Shown in pieces: positions 37,349-45,428 of a stretch of 64,000 nt of DNA (its first letter is position 1; each line of letters begins with the position of its first letter). This stretch comes from DASQUK01 sp963813485 (lineage in GTDB: Bacteria > Actinomycetota > Acidimicrobiia > Acidimicrobiales > VFJN01), in the NCBI GenBank assembly GCA_963813485.1, contig CAWEZE010000024.1:62001-126000 (forward strand), given 5' to 3'. The notes beneath the pieces are model-generated. The model made no database searches and had not been told where the DNA came from. It saw nothing but the letters and a program-made list of their open reading frames with translations. The position numbers and the translations under genes are program-made.

Positions 37349-38467
37349 TCAGCCCCATACGTCTCCGGCGACCTCGACGATGAGCTGGAGCTTGGCGACC
37401 TCGTCGTCATACGTGAGCTTGTTCCCCTCGACGGTCGACGAGAACCCGCATTGCGGCGACAGGCAAAGCTGTTCTAGGGGCACGTAGCGGGAGGCCTCGT
37501 CGATGCGCCGCTTCAGGACGTCCTTGGACTCGAGCGCCGGCCGCTTCGTCGTCACCAGCCCCAGCACCACCTGCTTTCCCGGCGGCACGAAGCGGAGCGG
37601 CTCGAATCCGCCCGAGCGCTCGTCGTCGTACTCGAGGAAGAACCCGTCGACCGCGAGCTCGCCGAAGAGCGCCTCGGCCACGAAGTCGTAGCTGCCCTCG
37701 GCGGCCCACGACGAGCGGAAGTTCCCCCGGCACATGTGGGTGGTGACGGTCATGCCCTCCGGCTTGTCGGCCAGCGCGGCGTTGATCTGCCGGATGTAGC
37801 GCAGGTGCTGGTGATCGGCGTCGTCGCCACGCGCCGCGAGCTGGGCGCGCTGGTCGGGATCGTTGAGGTAGGCGAGGCTGGTGTCGTCGAACTGCAGGTA
37901 CGTGCAGCCGAGGTCGGCCATCCCCGCCACCTGCTGTGCGTAGGCCGCGCTGAGGTCGTCCCAGAACATCTCCAGGTCGGGGTACACGTCGGGGTCGAGC
38001 GCCGCTCGGCCCCCGCGGTAGTGAACCATGCTCGGCGAGGGGATCGTCAGCTTGGGCGTCGCCGTCGTGGCCATCGACGCCAATGCCGTGAAGTCGGCGG
38101 CGAAAATGGGCTCGGGCAGCGAGATCCGCTCGTCGACGACCAAGGCGGGCGCCTCGAACGACAGCTCGCCGTGCTCGTCGCGGAACGCGACGGTGAGCTT
38201 TTCCTCGCCCGGGTGGAGGCCACCGAGCTGGTAGATGAAGTCCATGTGCCACGCCGCCCGGCGGAATTCTCCGTCGGTGGCGGTCTGCAGGCCGACCTCC
38301 TCCTGCATCCTCACCACGTCGGCGATGGCGCGGTCCTCGATCGAGCGTCGCTCTTCGGGGCTGATGCGCCCGGCGGCGGCATCCTCCCTGGCCCGGAGCA
38401 CCTCCGGCGGGCGCAGCAGGCTCCCGACGTGGTCGGCGCGGAAGGGCGGCCTGGTGCGCTGCGACAT
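37349..38467 (-). CDS. MetE C-terminal-domain-like protein (5-methyl-THF:acceptor methyltransferase-like)
   Basis: 372 aa UROD/MetE-like barrel: FRADHVGSLLRPPEVL, TATDGEFRRAAW, MADLGCTYLQFDDTSLAYL, TTHMCRGNFRS (His and Cys, likely zinc ligands), and LSPQCGFSSTVEGN (third Cys). Metal ligands are intact, so it is probably catalytic. Third member of this superfamily in the window. It lies downstream of pobA and ligC on the same strand (58 bases), suggesting a link to aromatic degradation, for example methyl-group salvage; that link is inferred. Confidence 0.75.
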   Translation of the reverse strand: MSQRTRPPFRADHVGSLLRPPEVLRAREDAAAGRISPEERRSIEDRAIADVVRMQEEVGLQTATDGEFRRAAWHMDFIYQLGGLHPGEEKLTVAFRDEHGELSFEAPALVVDERISLPEPIFAADFTALASMATTATPKLTIPSPSMVHYRGGRAALDPDVYPDLEMFWDDLSAAYAQQVAGMADLGCTYLQFDDTSLAYLNDPDQRAQLAARGDDADHQHLRYIRQINAALADKPEGMTVTTHMCRGNFRSSWAAEGSYDFVAEALFGELAVDGFFLEYDDERSGGFEPLRFVPPGKQVVLGLVTTKRPALESKDVLKRRIDEASRYVPLEQLCLSPQCGFSSTVEGNKLTYDDEVAKLQLIVEVAGDVWG

Positions 38468-38524
38468 GTCCCGTCTCCTGTCTTGTCGGTTGCTGGGTCG
38501 GCCACCTGCCCAAGCGGCGATGGG

Positions 38525-39718
38525 TCAGATGGGCAGGCCGACGTAGTTCTCCGCGAAGGAACGCTGGGCGGACTCCGAGCCGCTCAGGTAGTCGAGCTCG
38601 GCCTCCTGGATGCGCCGGTCGAAGTCGCCGCTGCCCGAGAAGCGATGCATCAGGGTCGTGAGCCACCACGAGAAGCGAACGGCCTTCCAGACGCGGGCCA
38701 AGGCCCGGTCGGAGTACTCGTCGAGGCCCCTGGACGACCCGCCGTGCACCGCGTCGACGAGGGCGGCAGCCAGGTAATGGACGTCGGAGACCGCCAGGTT
38801 GAGGCCCTTGGCGCCCGTGGGCGGGACGACGTGGCCGGCGTCGCCGGCCAGGTAGAGCCGCCCGTGCCGCAGCGGCTCGGCCACGAAGCTGCGAAGCGGC
38901 GTCAGCGACTTCTCGATGGACAGGCCAGTCACGAGCCGAGCGGCGACCTCGCCGGGCAGCCGGCCGCGCAGCTCCGCCCAGAACCGCTCGTCCGGCCAGT
39001 CGTCGACCCCGTCGTCGATGCCGCACTGCACGTAGTAGCGGCTCAGCATCGAGTGGCGCATCGAGCACAGGGCGAAGCCCCGCTCGCTGTGGGCGTAGAT
39101 CAACTCCTTGTCGACCGGTGGCGTCTCCGACAGGATGCCGAGCCAGCCGAAGGGATAGACCCGCTCGTAGGTGCGGAGCACCGACGGCGGGATCACCGTG
39201 CGGCTCACGCCGTGGGAGCCGTCGCAGCCGGCCACGTGCTCGCAAGCGATGCGATGGCTCGTCCCGTCCTTGACGAAGGTGACGTACGGGGCCGTACCGG
39301 TGACGTCGTGGGGGACGACGTCCGCGGCGCGGTCGAAGACCGGCACGCCCATCCCGTCGACGGCGGCGTACAGGTCCTTGGTGACCTGGGTCTGGCCATA
39401 GACCATCACGCCCTTGCCGGTGAGGCCCCTGAAGTCGATCCGCACGTGGCGGCCCGAGAAGCTGAGGCCGACGCCGTCGTGGACCGTGCCCTCGCGGTCC
39501 ATGCGCTCCCCCACGCCCGCCGCGCGCAGCGTCTCGACCGTGCCCCACTCGAGCACCCCCGCTCGCACCCGGGCCAAGACGTGATCACGGCTCTGGCGCT
39601 CGAGGATGATCGATTCGATGCCCGCGAGCCCGAGCAACCTGGCAAGCAACAGCCCTGCGGGCCCACCCCCGATGATCACCACCGGCACGTGTGCCGGCAC
39701 GCCGGGCGGTGCGTTCAC
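38525..39718 (-). CDS. pobA: 4-hydroxybenzoate 3-monooxygenase (PobA)
   Basis: 397 aa flavoprotein hydroxylase. FAD motif VVIIGGGPAGLLLARLLG, substrate region RVRAGVLEWGTVETLR (typical PobA), GCDGSHGVSR (DG motif) and second FAD motif LAGDAGHVVPPTGAKGLNLA. It converts 4-hydroxybenzoate plus NAD(P)H and O2 to protocatechuate, the LigAB substrate. GTG 39718 overlaps the LigC-like stop (GTGA), so the two are translationally coupled. Length equals characterised PobA enzymes. Confidence 0.93.
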   Translation of the reverse strand: MNAPPGVPAHVPVVIIGGGPAGLLLARLLGLAGIESIILERQSRDHVLARVRAGVLEWGTVETLRAAGVGERMDREGTVHDGVGLSFSGRHVRIDFRGLTGKGVMVYGQTQVTKDLYAAVDGMGVPVFDRAADVVPHDVTGTAPYVTFVKDGTSHRIACEHVAGCDGSHGVSRTVIPPSVLRTYERVYPFGWLGILSETPPVDKELIYAHSERGFALCSMRHSMLSRYYVQCGIDDGVDDWPDERFWAELRGRLPGEVAARLVTGLSIEKSLTPLRSFVAEPLRHGRLYLAGDAGHVVPPTGAKGLNLAVSDVHYLAAALVDAVHGGSSRGLDEYSDRALARVWKAVRFSWWLTTLMHRFSGSGDFDRRIQEAELDYLSGSESAQRSFAENYVGLPI

Positions 39719-40665
39719 AGGGTCTGCTCGAGGCGGTCGAGGGTCTGCATGGTCGGCAGGCACTGCGCGACGCTCGCGACCGGCTCCCTTCCCTCGCGCA
39801 CGGCCGTGACGAACTCGCGGTCCTGGTTCTCGACTCCGTCCGTCGAGACGCCCACAGCGGACACGTCGATCGGCTTGTCGTAGCCGTCGACCAGGTCGTC
39901 GTAGCGGGCAATGTACGTGCCGGTGTCGCCGACGTAGCGGAACGTCGTCCCGAGCGGCCCGTCGTTGTTGAACGACAGGGCCACCGTGCACAGGGCGCCG
40001 GACGGGGCCCGCAACCCCACCGTCAGGTCCATGGCGATGCCGAGCTCGGGGTGCGGCGGTCCCTGCTGCGCCCACGCCCCGGCGGGTATCTCGCCGGTCT
40101 GGTAGAGGAACAGGTCGACCGTGTGGCACGCGTGGTGCCACAGGAGGTGGTCGGTCCACGAGCGAGGTTGTCCGAGCGCGTTCTTGTTCTCGCGGCGCAA
40201 GAACAACGTCGACGCGATCAGGTGCTGCAGCGTCAGCTCGCCCGAGGCGATCCGGCGGTGGACCCATTGGTGGCTCGGATTGAACCGGCGCGTGTGGCAC
40301 ACCATGGCCGTGACCCCGGTGCGCTGCTGGGCGGCGACGACCGCCTCTGCGTCGGCCAGCGAGTCGGCCATCGGGATCTCGATCAGCACGTGCTTGCCGG
40401 CGTCCATGACCTCGATGGCCTGTGCGGCATGCACCGGGGTGGGGCTGGCGATGATGGCGGCGTCGACCCCCGGCTCGTCGAGCATCTCCGCCAGGTCGAG
40501 CCCATGGCGGGGGATGCCGAACTCGGCGGCGAAGCTGGCCGTGCCGCTCGCGTCACCCCCGGCGAGGCCGATCACCTCGACGTCGTCGATGCGGCGCAGC
40601 GCGGCTATGTGCTGGCGGGCGATCGCTCCCTCGCCGGCGACGACGACCCCCATGCGCTGAGCCAT
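39715..40665 (-). CDS. ligC: 4-carboxy-2-hydroxymuconate-6-semialdehyde dehydrogenase (LigC-like, Gfo/Idh/MocA family)
   Basis: 316 aa. Gfo/Idh/MocA Rossmann domain (GVVVAGEGAIARQHIAALRR), ASPTPVHAAQAIEVMDAGKHVLIE, and the C-terminal substrate domain with RSWTDHLLWHHACHTVDLFL. Size, motifs and context fit LigC, which oxidises the LigAB ring-cleavage product to 2-pyrone-4,6-dicarboxylate. First gene of a minus-strand operon with pobA (GTGA overlap). A candidate GntR operator lies 22 bases upstream of its start. Confidence 0.88.
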   Translation of the reverse strand: MAQRMGVVVAGEGAIARQHIAALRRIDDVEVIGLAGGDASGTASFAAEFGIPRHGLDLAEMLDEPGVDAAIIASPTPVHAAQAIEVMDAGKHVLIEIPMADSLADAEAVVAAQQRTGVTAMVCHTRRFNPSHQWVHRRIASGELTLQHLIASTLFLRRENKNALGQPRSWTDHLLWHHACHTVDLFLYQTGEIPAGAWAQQGPPHPELGIAMDLTVGLRAPSGALCTVALSFNNDGPLGTTFRYVGDTGTYIARYDDLVDGYDKPIDVSAVGVSTDGVENQDREFVTAVREGREPVASVAQCLPTMQTLDRLEQTL

Positions 40666-40686
40666 GCCCCTCCTCTACGATCGCGT

Positions 40687-40698
40687 GTTGTGCACAAT
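40687..40698. promoter_or_regulatory. Candidate GntR operator between ligC and the GntR gene
   Basis: GTTGT-GC-ACAAT, one mismatch to ATTGTNNACAAT, with a partial second TGTTGAC just downstream. Placed in the divergent promoter so that the regulator could control both itself and ligC-pobA. Confidence 0.6.
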
Positions 40699-40796
40699 AC
40701 TGTTGACGATCTGCCCCGTCATCCGGGATGCCCCGGGGTCTCGGGGCCCGGCGAATCCGCGAACGTCTACAGCCCAGTTGGGAGACTGGCCGGACG

Positions 40797-41441
40797 ATGG
40801 TCATCGCCGCGCCCGTAGCCGACCGGCTCCGAGACGACATCCTCCAAGGCGCCTTTCCACCCGGTGAGCGGCTCATCGAGCTCCAGCTCACCGAGCGGTA
40901 CGGCGTCGGCCGAGCGGCGATCCGCGCGGCGCTGGTCGAGCTCGACGCCGAGGGCCTCGTGCAGCGCGAGGCCAACCGGGGCGCCACCGTTCGCCGCATC
41001 AGCGTGGCCGAGGCGGTCGAGATAACCGAAGCCCGGGCCGCGCTCGAAGGCCTCGTCGCCCGGCTCGCCGCCGAACGAGCCACGGAGGTCGAGCGCGACC
41101 GCCTCACAGCGCTCGTCGCCGCGATGACCGACGCCGTCGAGCAGGACGACAAGCTGGCCTACTCGAAGCTCAACCGCGACCTGCACGGTTCGCTCTGCCG
41201 CATCGCCCGCCACCAGGTCGCTGACGACCTGGTGGCCAACCTGCGGAACCGCGCCGCTCACCACCAGTTCCGGTTGGCTCTGGTGCCGGGCCGTGCGGCC
41301 GAGTCGCTGGCCCAACACCGTGCCATCGTCGAAGCGGTGACGTCGGGCGACGGGCCCGCCGCCGAGGCGGCGATGCGCATCCACCTGGCGTCGGTGATCG
41401 ACGTTCTGCGCCACTGGGAGGCGTTCGACACGCGCGCGTGA
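40797..41441 (+). CDS. GntR-family regulator, FadR subfamily (FCD domain)
   Basis: 214 aa. N-terminal winged helix (PVADRLRDDILQGAFPPGER, LTERYGVGRAAIRAALVELDAEGLV), then an all-helical FCD effector domain (EITEARAALEGLVARLAAE, KLNRDLHGSL, HRAIVEAVTSGDGPAAEAAM) with the metal-binding Asp/His arrangement typical of the subfamily. It is the only GntR gene in the catabolic region and is flanked by a matching operator; a role as repressor of the protocatechuate 4,5-cleavage and box operons, released by a pathway acid, is the likely model. Confidence 0.88.
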   Translation: MVIAAPVADRLRDDILQGAFPPGERLIELQLTERYGVGRAAIRAALVELDAEGLVQREANRGATVRRISVAEAVEITEARAALEGLVARLAAERATEVERDRLTALVAAMTDAVEQDDKLAYSKLNRDLHGSLCRIARHQVADDLVANLRNRAAHHQFRLALVPGRAAESLAQHRAIVEAVTSGDGPAAEAAMRIHLASVIDVLRHWEAFDTRA

Positions 41442-41463
41442 ACCGGGGTGAGCCGTGCGACTC

Positions 41464-42270
41464 TCAGCCCGGGAGCGACGGGACGGCCGATGTGTCGGCC
41501 GCCACGCTGCGCAGCCGCGCCGCCGTCGCGTTGGTCATGATGGGATCCACGCCCAGGTCCGCCAGCAGCTCGGCGGCCGCCTCCATCTCGTGGACGCGGC
41601 GCGCGGCGTGACGCCCGGTCCCGGAGACCAGCCGTCGGACGAGCCCCTCGTCGGCCTCCCTGAGCTGGCCCACGATGTTGTCCCAGGTCTCCGCCGCCAG
41701 CCCCGCCGCCTCGGCGGCCTGCATCGACTCGACGACGAGTGCCGTCAATCCCTTGACGACGACGCTGCGCAGCAGCTTCCTGGTGGCTGCCAATCCCGGT
41801 TCGTCGCCGGCGTGGTTCACCGGCATGCCGAGCGGCCGCATCGTCGCGATGAATGTCCGGGCGGACGGGCCCGATGCCAACGCCGGCGTGCGCAGGCCCG
41901 TGCCGTGCACCGGTGACATGAGCGCCACGTCGGTGAAGCCGACGCCGGCGCCGGCCGCAATCACAGCCAACCTCCGCTGGAGCCGGGGCGACGCCGTGGC
42001 CAGGTCCGCGTAGACGGCCCCCTGGGGGATGGCCTCGAGCGCCTGGGTGAGCGCTGCGGTGGCGTCGGCGGCCGCGGTGATGCCGAGCACCAGGTCGGCA
42101 CCGACCGCCGCCGCCTCGGGGCGACCGTGGCGCACCACGCCGGCCGGGGTCGCCACCTCGGCGGGGTCGTAGCCGTGGACCTCGACCTCCGGGAGCAGGG
42201 CCAGGTCGCCGGCGATGAGCGAGCCCGCCTCGCCGAGCCCGAAGACGCAGACCCGCGCCGGCCCCGTCAT
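41464..42270 (-). CDS. NAD(P)-binding 6-phosphogluconate-dehydrogenase-like oxidoreductase (DUF1932 C-terminal domain)
   Basis: 268 aa. Rossmann start RVCVFGLGEAGSLIAGDLAL, then SPVHGTGLRTPALASG, and a helical C-terminal domain (ATRKLLRSVVVKGLTALVVE) of the DUF1932 type in the 6PGDH/beta-hydroxyacid dehydrogenase superfamily. The ATG overlaps the LigK stop (ATGA), so it is co-translated with the LigK-like aldolase. No known step of the 4,5-cleavage pathway needs it, which makes its role open. Confidence 0.78.
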   Translation of the reverse strand: MTGPARVCVFGLGEAGSLIAGDLALLPEVEVHGYDPAEVATPAGVVRHGRPEAAAVGADLVLGITAAADATAALTQALEAIPQGAVYADLATASPRLQRRLAVIAAGAGVGFTDVALMSPVHGTGLRTPALASGPSARTFIATMRPLGMPVNHAGDEPGLAATRKLLRSVVVKGLTALVVESMQAAEAAGLAAETWDNIVGQLREADEGLVRRLVSGTGRHAARRVHEMEAAAELLADLGVDPIMTNATAARLRSVAADTSAVPSLPG

Positions 42271-42953
42271 CCGACGTACTCCACACCCAGCGCCTCGAGC
42301 GTGGCGCGCAGGCCGTAGATGTCGACGCCGAGCTCGCCCGCGGCGAGGCGGGCGCGCGTGCCGTCCTCCCTGGCCGCACGCTCGCGAGACCGTTCGAGCG
42401 CCCAAGCCGCCTCGTCGCGCGCCACCACCACGACCCCGTCGTCGTCGCCGCACACGACGTCGCCGGGGCGCACCACGACCTGCCCGCCGAGGACGACGGG
42501 GACGTTCACCGAGCCGGGGCTGGCCTTCACGGTCCCCTGACAGGACACGTGCTGCGACCACACGGCGAAGCCCATCTGGCGCAGCTCCGCCGTGTCGCGC
42601 ACGCCGGCGTCGGTGACCAGCGCCCGCACCCCCCGCGCCGTGAGCGAGGAGGCCAGCAGCTCGCCGAACACGCCGTGGGTCGACGGGGCCGTGCTGGTCA
42701 CCACGAGGACGTCGCCGTCCTGGCACACTTCCACCGCGGCGTGGATCATCAGGTTGTCGCCGGGGTGGCTCGAGACGGTGACGGCGCTACCGGCGAGGCG
42801 CGTGCCCTGCTGGATCGGGCGGAGCTGGGGTCCCGCGAACCCGCGGCGCCCGGTGGCCTCGTGCACCGTGGCGGTGCCGAGCGCGCCAAGGCCGTCGACG
42901 ATGCTGCGGTCGGCGCGTTCGATCGTGCGGACGACGACGTGGCGGGCGGTCAT
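42267..42953 (-). CDS. ligK: 4-carboxy-4-hydroxy-2-oxoadipate aldolase (LigK/GalC-like, RraA fold)
   Basis: 228 aa, RraA-like fold with class II pyruvate aldolase motifs: GTATVHEATGRRGF near residue 26, GDVLVV, GELLASSLTARGVRALVTDAGVRD (the G-x-L...R-x-x-D metal/pyruvate site) and GDVVCGDDDGVVVV. This family contains HMG/CHA aldolases, and LigK cleaves CHA to pyruvate and oxaloacetate, the last pathway step. Start overlaps the stop of a 32-aa micro-ORF (ATGA), which itself overlaps the ligJ stop. Confidence 0.88.
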   Translation of the reverse strand: MTARHVVVRTIERADRSIVDGLGALGTATVHEATGRRGFAGPQLRPIQQGTRLAGSAVTVSSHPGDNLMIHAAVEVCQDGDVLVVTSTAPSTHGVFGELLASSLTARGVRALVTDAGVRDTAELRQMGFAVWSQHVSCQGTVKASPGSVNVPVVLGGQVVVRPGDVVCGDDDGVVVVARDEAAWALERSRERAAREDGTRARLAAGELGVDIYGLRATLEALGVEYVG

Positions 42954-43048
42954 GGGCGCAGCTCGTGGCCGCTCGACCGCGCGAGCGCCTTACGGCGACC
43001 CGACGACGATGGGGTGCGGGGGCGCAGCCCCCGAAGATGAACGTTCAT
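42950..43048 (-). CDS. Coupled micro-ORF, 32 aa, between ligJ and ligK
   Basis: Begins MNVHLRGLRPRTPSSSG and ends ARSSGHELRP, clearly related to the 31-aa ORFs before boxB (shared RGLRPRTPS, ARS.G.ELR). ATGA overlaps link it to the ligJ stop upstream and the ligK start downstream. It carries the same CGGGGGC-GCA-GCCCCCG hairpin. The peptide frame is preserved although the DNA has diverged by several substitutions and length changes, which is the main argument that it is more than a repeat. Confidence 0.5.
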   Translation of the reverse strand: MNVHLRGLRPRTPSSSGRRKALARSSGHELRP

Positions 43049-44061
43049 GCGGCGACCCCTTCCAGGCGCGGGTAGACGCGGCGGGCGTTGGACTCGAAGA
43101 TCTTGGTGCGCTCGACCTCGCCCAGCTCGGCGGCGTCGAGGTACCGGCGCGTGTCGTCGTAGTGGTGGCCGGTCTCGGGGTCGATGCCGCGCACCGCGCC
43201 GACCATCTCGGAGGCGAACAGGACATTCTCCGCGGGGATCACCGCCAGAAGGCAGTCGATGCCGGCCTGGTGGTACACGCAGGTGTCGAAGAACACATTG
43301 CCGAGCAGCAGCTCGTCGAGCGGTGGCTTGCCCATGTCCTGCGCCAGGCCGCGGAACCGGCCCCAGTGGTAGGGGACGGCGCCGCCTCCGTGGGGAATCA
43401 CGATCCGCAGCTCGGGGAAGTCGGCGAACACGTCGGATGTGAGCAGCTGCATGAACGCCGTCGTGTCCGCGCCGAGGTAGTGCGACCCGGTGGTGTGGAA
43501 GTGCGGGTTGCAAGCCGCGCTCACGTGGACCATGGCCGGGACGTGGAGCTCGCACAGTGCCTCGTACAGCGGGTACCAGAACCGGTCGCCGAGCGGTGGG
43601 CCGTCCCAGTACCCGCCGGAGGGGTCGGGGTTGACGTTCGCACCCACGAAGCCCATCTCAGCGACGCACCGCCGGAGCTCGCACACCGCCGGCTCGACAG
43701 GTGCGCCCGGCGACTGCGGTAGCTGGCACACCGGGGCGAAGTTCTCGGGGTACAGGTCGCAGGCGCGCCGGATCAACTCGTTGCAGTGTTCCGTCCAGAA
43801 CCGACTCGTGTGGATGTTGCCGATGTGGTGGCCCATCCACGACGCACGCGGCGAGAACAGGGTCAGGTCGGTGCCCCGGTCCCGCTGGAACCGCAGCTGG
43901 GCGCCCTCCAGGCTCTCCCGGATCTCGTCGTCGCCGATCGCGACCACGCCCTTCTCGCCGACGTGATCGGGATCGGTGGCCAGGGCCGCCATTTGCGCGT
44001 CGCGGAACTCGCCGAGGGGAGGCGGGGCGGTGGTGTAGTGCCCGTGGCAATCGATGATCAT
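43045..44061 (-). CDS. ligJ: 4-oxalomesaconate hydratase (LigJ)
   Basis: 338 aa from ATG 44061. The amidohydrolase_2 fold begins MIIDCHGHYTTAPPPLGEFR, essentially the LigJ signature with the HxH zinc motif; further LFSPRASWMGHHIGN, HVSAACNPHFHTTGSHYLGADTTAF is represented by HFHTTGSHYLGADT, and VIPHGGGAVPYHWGR and NVLFASEMVGAV. It hydrates oxalomesaconate to CHA, the LigK substrate. Its promoter region holds the best copy of the ATTGTNNACAAT operator. Confidence 0.92.
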   Translation of the reverse strand: MIIDCHGHYTTAPPPLGEFRDAQMAALATDPDHVGEKGVVAIGDDEIRESLEGAQLRFQRDRGTDLTLFSPRASWMGHHIGNIHTSRFWTEHCNELIRRACDLYPENFAPVCQLPQSPGAPVEPAVCELRRCVAEMGFVGANVNPDPSGGYWDGPPLGDRFWYPLYEALCELHVPAMVHVSAACNPHFHTTGSHYLGADTTAFMQLLTSDVFADFPELRIVIPHGGGAVPYHWGRFRGLAQDMGKPPLDELLLGNVFFDTCVYHQAGIDCLLAVIPAENVLFASEMVGAVRGIDPETGHHYDDTRRYLDAAELGEVERTKIFESNARRVYPRLEGVAA

Positions 44062-44076
44062 CGTGTTCCCGATCAC

Positions 44077-44099
44077 ATTGTGAACAATCTTGTCAACAG
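44077..44099. promoter_or_regulatory. Candidate GntR operator in the ligJ/ligA divergent promoter
   Basis: A perfect ATTGT-GA-ACAAT at 44077-44088, with a second TTGTCAACA at 44090-44098. It lies between the ligJ start (minus) and ligA start (plus), so one regulator could control ring cleavage and the lower pathway together. Confidence 0.65.
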
Positions 44100-44144
44100 G
44101 TGGATGCTAGTCTGACCGGCGCCCGCCGAGGAGGGAGTGGTTCG

Positions 44145-44540
44145 TTGCCGGCACCGCGCGACTACGACGACATCCCGGGGACGATCGTGTTCGACGGGCG
44201 GCGCAGCCGGAGGGGCTACGGGCTCAACAAGTTCCTGATGTCGCTCAACCAGCCCGCCAACCGCGAGGCGTTCCTCGCCGACGAACGCGCCTACCTCGAC
44301 CGGTTCACCCTGGACGGCGAGCAGCGGGAGGCGGTGCTGCGCCGCGAATGGCTGCGGCTCCTCGAGCTCGGGGGCAACGTGTACTACACGTACAAGCTGG
44401 CCGCCTGCGACGGGATGACCTTTCAGGACCTGGCGGGCGAGCAGACTGGCATGACCGCCGAGGATTTCGCGCAGATGATGCTCGACGGGGGTCGTTCTCC
44501 CGAGGGGAACCGCCACCGCGACGAGTGGGACGCCCGCTGA
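44145..44540 (+). CDS. ligA: Protocatechuate 4,5-dioxygenase alpha subunit (LigA)
   Basis: About 131 aa. TTG 44145 is preferred because GAGGAGGGAG lies just upstream; GTG 44100 is possible but falls at the operator edge. LigA motifs are RRGYGLNKFLMSLNQPANRE, YLDRFTLDGEQREAVLRREW, LLELGGNVYYTYKLAACDG. LigA is the small helical subunit covering the LigB active site. The ligB start overlaps its stop (TGATG). Confidence 0.92.
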   Translation: MPAPRDYDDIPGTIVFDGRRSRRGYGLNKFLMSLNQPANREAFLADERAYLDRFTLDGEQREAVLRREWLRLLELGGNVYYTYKLAACDGMTFQDLAGEQTGMTAEDFAQMMLDGGRSPEGNRHRDEWDAR

Positions 44541-45379
44541 TGGCCCGGCTGGTCGGTGGTGTCGGCTGCTCGCACGTGCCGGCGGTCGGGGCGGCGATCG
44601 ACAAGGCCAACACCGACAAGCCCTACTGGGCGCCCTACTTCGCCAAGCTGGAGCCGGCCCGGGCCTGGATGGCGGAGGTCCGGCCCGACGTCTGCATCGT
44701 CGTCTACAACGATCACGCCTCCGCGTTCTCGCTGGAGGTCATCCCCACGTTCGCCCTCGGGCTGGCCGACGAGTTCGCGCCCGCCGACGAGGGCTACGGA
44801 CCCCGCCCGGTGCCGGTCGTGCAAGGCCATCCCGAACTGGCTTGGCACCTCGCCGAGTCCCTCATCGTCGACGAGTTCGACCTCACCCTCGTCAACGAGA
44901 TGCCGGTCGACCATGGGCTCACGGTGCCGCTATCGGTCATGTTCGGCCAGCCGGCAGCGTGGCCGACCCGGGTCATCCCGCTCTGCGTCAACGTGGTCCA
45001 GTACCCGCCGCCGACCGGGCACCGCTGTTACCGGCTCGGCCAGGCCATCCGCCGGGCCGTCGATGACTTCGAGGGTGACGAGCGGGTGGTCGTGTTCGGC
45101 ACCGGCGGCATGTCGCACCAACTGCAGGGCGAGCGGGCCGGCCTCATCAACGTCGATTTCGACACCAGGTTTCTCGACGGGCTGGTGGCCGAGCCCGAGG
45201 CGATCGCCGGCATCCCCCACGTCGAGTACCTGCGCGAGGCCGGCTCGGAGGGAATCGAGCTCGTGATGTGGCTCGTCATGCGCGGTGCGCTGGGCCCGGA
45301 CGTACGTGAGGTGTACCGGGCGACGCATGTCCCCACGTCGAACACCCACAACGGCCTGCTCATCCTCGAGGAGGCCTGA
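44540..45379 (+). CDS. ligB: Protocatechuate 4,5-dioxygenase beta subunit (LigB)
   Basis: 279 aa, class III extradiol dioxygenase. Fe(II) ligands are recognisable: His in GCSHVPAVG, His in VVYNDHASAF and a C-terminal Glu region (AEPEAIAGIPHVEY); the catalytic acid/base His is in NEMPVDHGLTVPL. FGTGGMSHQLQGERAG is typical of LigB. It cleaves protocatechuate to 4-carboxy-2-hydroxymuconate semialdehyde, the substrate of LigC. Confidence 0.93.
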   Translation: MARLVGGVGCSHVPAVGAAIDKANTDKPYWAPYFAKLEPARAWMAEVRPDVCIVVYNDHASAFSLEVIPTFALGLADEFAPADEGYGPRPVPVVQGHPELAWHLAESLIVDEFDLTLVNEMPVDHGLTVPLSVMFGQPAAWPTRVIPLCVNVVQYPPPTGHRCYRLGQAIRRAVDDFEGDERVVVFGTGGMSHQLQGERAGLINVDFDTRFLDGLVAEPEAIAGIPHVEYLREAGSEGIELVMWLVMRGALGPDVREVYRATHVPTSNTHNGLLILEEA

Positions 45380-45382
45380 AGC

Positions 45383-45411
45383 CACTCGGTCTCCTACGCG
45401 GGGACCGAGTG
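45383..45411. terminator. Strong hairpin between convergent ligB and methyltransferase
   Basis: A 12-bp stem, CACTCGGTCTCC with GGGGACCGAGTG (one G-U pair), loop TACGC. It lies 3 bases after the ligB stop and could end transcription from both sides. No U-tract. Confidence 0.7.
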
Positions 45412-45428
45412 CGGGCCCGGCCGGGTGG

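Noticed and set aside
37407..39548. 713-codon minus-strand frame and 715-codon plus-strand frame over the MetE-like, pobA and ligC genes
   Set aside because: Both are out-of-frame shadows; the true frames carry clear PobA, LigC and MetE-like motifs.
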